DNA of 23,404 nucleotides from Isohypsibius dastychi (taxonomy: Eukaryota > Tardigrada > Eutardigrada > Parachela > Isohypsibiidae): positions 1 through 23,404 of the forward strand of contig JAQIWT010000323.1 of assembly GCA_034696485.1 (NCBI GenBank). The letters are read 5' to 3'. Below are positions 20,901 to 23,404 of the stretch, piece by piece. The notes under the pieces are model-generated. The model was not told the DNA's origin, searched no databases, and was given only the letters and a program-made list of their open reading frames with translations. Each line of letters begins with the position of its first letter. Within the stretch, counting starts at the first letter, position 1. Both the position numbers and the translations under genes were made by a program.

Positions 20901-23064
20901 GTAACTCCGCACCACAAAATCCGACACTTTGTCACCATCCTCGTTGAAGTTAATATTTCCGCTGAGGGGGCTGTGAATGGTGCTGTTTGACACTGCCGCT
21001 TGGAACTCATCACCACGTAATATCGACTTGTTGGCTGCTAGTCCATCTGAGATGACCTTTCCGTAAACGACGACAGCGTCGAAAAAGTGGATCAAAATCA
21101 AATCCAGCTGTAATCAAGATTATAGATTCGTACTGTTTGTGCAGCAACGTGAAGCACACTGACTTCTTCGTCCTGAGCAAATTCGTAGCCGTATCGAGTC
21201 AGCGAGATTTTTCTTAACTGCTCATAAAATACATCTGTTCTCATTCTAGCATCAACATCAAGCGACAAAATCAAGAGTGACCGAAACGCTTTCTTTGCAA
21301 TCTGTAACTCACAACATTACCGATTTCAAAAATGGCACTTGGAATTGCCCAGAAGTTGTACCTCATCGTTAAGATCTTTGTTCCGCCAGCCGTAATTCCC
21401 CCATACTGGACTTGCATAAAGCTCTACTCCAACAAATGCCTAGAAGATAGGGCCAAATAATGGTATTTTGTGATATAGACTGATTCGTACGTAATCTCCT
21501 TCGGTCATTCCTAGTGTCTCTGCTGCGAGCTGGAAAAGAAGATTGGGAACACTAGTGCTTTGTGAGTTCGATAGCCTGAGGGAGACCTACCAATATTCTT
21601 CGTGTGGTTGGACTGTCTGCAAATATGATGACGACTGTAACAAAAGACAAGTTTTAATAACTTAAGAACGTCAGATGTTGTTGTGCGTTTTGGTTGGACG
21701 ACATTCCAAAGAGCGATGCGATGTGTCAGTCGTTGTTGACTCACTTCTGGAATGAAGCTCCGTCGCCGATAAAATACCCATCAAGTTTTCATTGGTCGCG
21801 CTGGTTCCAGAAAACCGAGAGAAACTGGTGCGAGTGTAGAGCTGGAAATTACGGTCCGACATGACTATCTGCGTCAGCTGACCCATTTGCTCAAAGACAA
21901 CCATGGCTGAGTCAATGAGGAACGTCGGTGTCGAATAGTTCATTCCATCGAAGAACCTGAGCAAAGCTTCTGCGACGGCTGAGTAAGTGAAGGAGATTCT
22001 GGTCACGACAGAATAACTACTTGGTGAAGCACTGAGACCTAATGAAGCAGCAGGTACGCCGATGATGGGAATATCATAACGCTCACCAACATCGCTTAAG
22101 CCTTCCACGGCCATTCCACAGCCTAGAAAAAAGAGATGTTTCATCGGATCCTTGGGATGGGGCTTTCCGGTTACTGGTATCTAGGTTTTTTAAATTCGTA
22201 TCCAGATTGCTTAAAATTGCTGTTCAGACAAACGAAGAAAACGAACGATTCTTCGCCCCCCCCCCCCCTCGCCAAGTAAAATTGAATGTTGCTACTTTTC
22301 ACACTTTTTATTCGTTTCCTGAAATTACTCCATACTGAACAAATCCTCACGTTCTTAGAGACCACACAAAGCCCAAGGTTTCTTGTCATTGAATTTTTTT
22401 ACGTGCACGATGTTTTCTGGAACCATCGAGCAATCGAGGGTCCACAACAATACCTTCCTACTTTTGTGATAATTAGAGAAGCAAACCACGTCGAAGTGAC
22501 CCAGCAATCAGACCCACCATGACAAGTCTGCTTGATCACTTAACGGTTTAAACATTAACCCTGGATGACAGATTAAACAGAGAAATAGTCTTCGGAGAGG
22601 CGTCACCAGTCGTGTGATACCCTTTAGAGGAAAGTGATGCAACCTCAATTCTTCAAACAAGGCAGTCAGATTGTCAATTACCTAACCTACCATGCTTTTA
22701 TAAAATCACATTTACGCAACTGCGTACCTGGGCCGATGTAGACATTGCATACAATTCCCTCAAACTTCAGATCCATCGCCAGTGAAACAACACGTGTCTT
22801 ATGCGAGCAAATATCTTCCAGGGGACGGTAGTGTTTTTCTATGCGGTATGTAGGTAAAAGATTATTGCCGAGATAGTCCATTCCCAAATCAATAGCACCA
22901 GCAGCTCTCCTGTAATCATACACTTTTCCACTTGTGTAAATCTCCATAAGAACGCAGATTCTCAACGTCGGGATGACACCACTTTGATTGAACGGAGTCA
23001 CGACATAATCTTGCGTCAGAATTGAGGGTATCACAAAATAAAGTATTAGAAGATGGCAGGCCAT
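17976..23064 (-). CDS. Receptor guanylyl cyclase B (tandem copy 2), 20 exons, 1080 aa
   Basis: Exons (minus) are 23064-22728, 22122-21745, 21634-21591, 21529-21491, 21439-21362, 21301-21164, 21107-20877, 20764-20538, 20393-20297, 20240-20185, 20123-19970, 19905-19723, 19671-19434, 19384-19251, 19168-18867, 18813-18591, 18537-18341, 18278-18229, 18164-18073 and 18020-17976; lengths sum to 3243. The signal peptide starts [18 protein letters not shown]. The layout matches copy A: ANF-type ectodomain, membrane segment about 466-488, pseudokinase, dimerisation helix, cyclase from 879. Catalytic Asp905, Glu946, Asp950, Cys1005, Asn1025 and Arg1029 are present (NTSSRMES here). The kinase domain keeps HGD (Asp669) but has no VAIK Lys and has GHG for DFG. 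The first ATG is at 23064; the frame runs seven codons further up to a TAG that could itself be a splice acceptor, so an upstream exon is possible. Expected role: single-pass membrane receptor making cGMP. Confidence 0.9.
20394..20537 (-). other. 144-nt stop-free juxtamembrane intron of cyclase B
   Basis: It lies between ATCAAGAG/gttggt and ttgtag/GCTATT, right after the membrane segment. It is 48 codons long with no stop in the reading frame, and the donor is weak (gttggt). Retention would insert 48 residues between FAYFYIKR and [11 protein letters not shown]. Confidence 0.65.
22256..22268. repeat. 13-nt C homopolymer in cyclase B intron 1
   Basis: Thirteen consecutive C on the plus strand (poly-G in the transcript). 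Simple low-complexity sequence. Confidence 0.8.
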
Positions 23065-23404
23065 CAAGATGCCGAGAACAAACTAACATCAAAGTGTCGT
23101 GAGCTGGGCAGCCTGGTGGATGGTGGTTAAAACGATTAATCGGCAGTTTGAACAAGGAACATTTCCATTTTCGCCAGCCGAGTTTTCAGATCACGTCGAT
23201 TCAGCACTGGCCTGACGCGCGAAGTGGTCTAGAAACCTTTTGTAAGAGATAATCAGTAGACTCAATACAGGTCATCAAAAGTGGGAGCAAATAAGACGAA
23301 CAGTAGAGTGTCGATTTTACAAGAAATGTCTCGACGACATGGAGAACTCATTTCACGGTCGTGGGTGTCTTTGTCCAGGTTAAAAAATAGACTACAAGGT
23401 GATC
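23065..23404. other. 5' flank of receptor cyclase B
   Basis: This should carry the 5' UTR or promoter of copy B, or an upstream exon. I see no TATA box at a convincing distance and no further coding exon. The window ends here. Confidence 0.45.

Overview
The window is animal nuclear DNA. Genes are broken by short GT-AG introns, poly(A) signals are AATAAA, one promoter has a TATA box with an arthropod-style TCAGT initiator, and the products are metazoan (ANF-type receptor guanylyl cyclases, a CBM14 chitin-binding protein, a Kunitz inhibitor, a FAM161 ciliary protein). The chitin-binding gene and the paired receptor cyclases suggest an ecdysozoan. A tardigrade or a basal arthropod relative fits best, but this is inference and the species cannot be fixed from the sequence.

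Layout. From 1 to about 3050 I find no supportable gene, only a perfect 18-bp palindrome around a CRE (TGACGTCA) and a perfect DR1 nuclear-receptor site. From 3223 to 6753 (minus) lies a seven-exon FAM161-like gene of 882 codons. Its stop codon lies inside a 141-bp inverted-repeat element (a MITE with a TA target duplication). From 7404 to 8551 (plus) lies a compact three-exon secreted CBM14 gene with TATA box, initiator and poly(A) signal. From 8630 to 8963 are a small CCCACTAT repeat and a 239-bp inverted-repeat element. From 9305 to 9679 (minus) is a two-exon secreted Kunitz inhibitor with perfect cysteine spacing. From 9905 to 11057 (minus) is a two-exon, 365-residue protein I do not recognise.

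From 11322 to 23064 (minus) two receptor guanylyl cyclases lie head to tail, of 1079 and 1080 codons. I rebuilt 21 and 20 exons for them, and every junction keeps the reading frame. Nearly all introns match in position and phase, so they are a tandem duplication. Each protein has a signal peptide, an ANF-type ligand-binding ectodomain, one membrane segment, a degenerate kinase-homology domain, a dimerisation helix and a cyclase domain with all the catalytic residues I checked. Both should make cGMP in response to an extracellular or sensory cue.

Most notable are the transposon-supplied stop codon of the FAM161 gene, a 15-nt microexon in one cyclase, two stop-free introns of length divisible by three in the cyclases, and a shared change in the cyclase metal motif (FGDIHGFA in place of the usual FSDIVGFT). 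No previously undescribed multi-gene system is evident.
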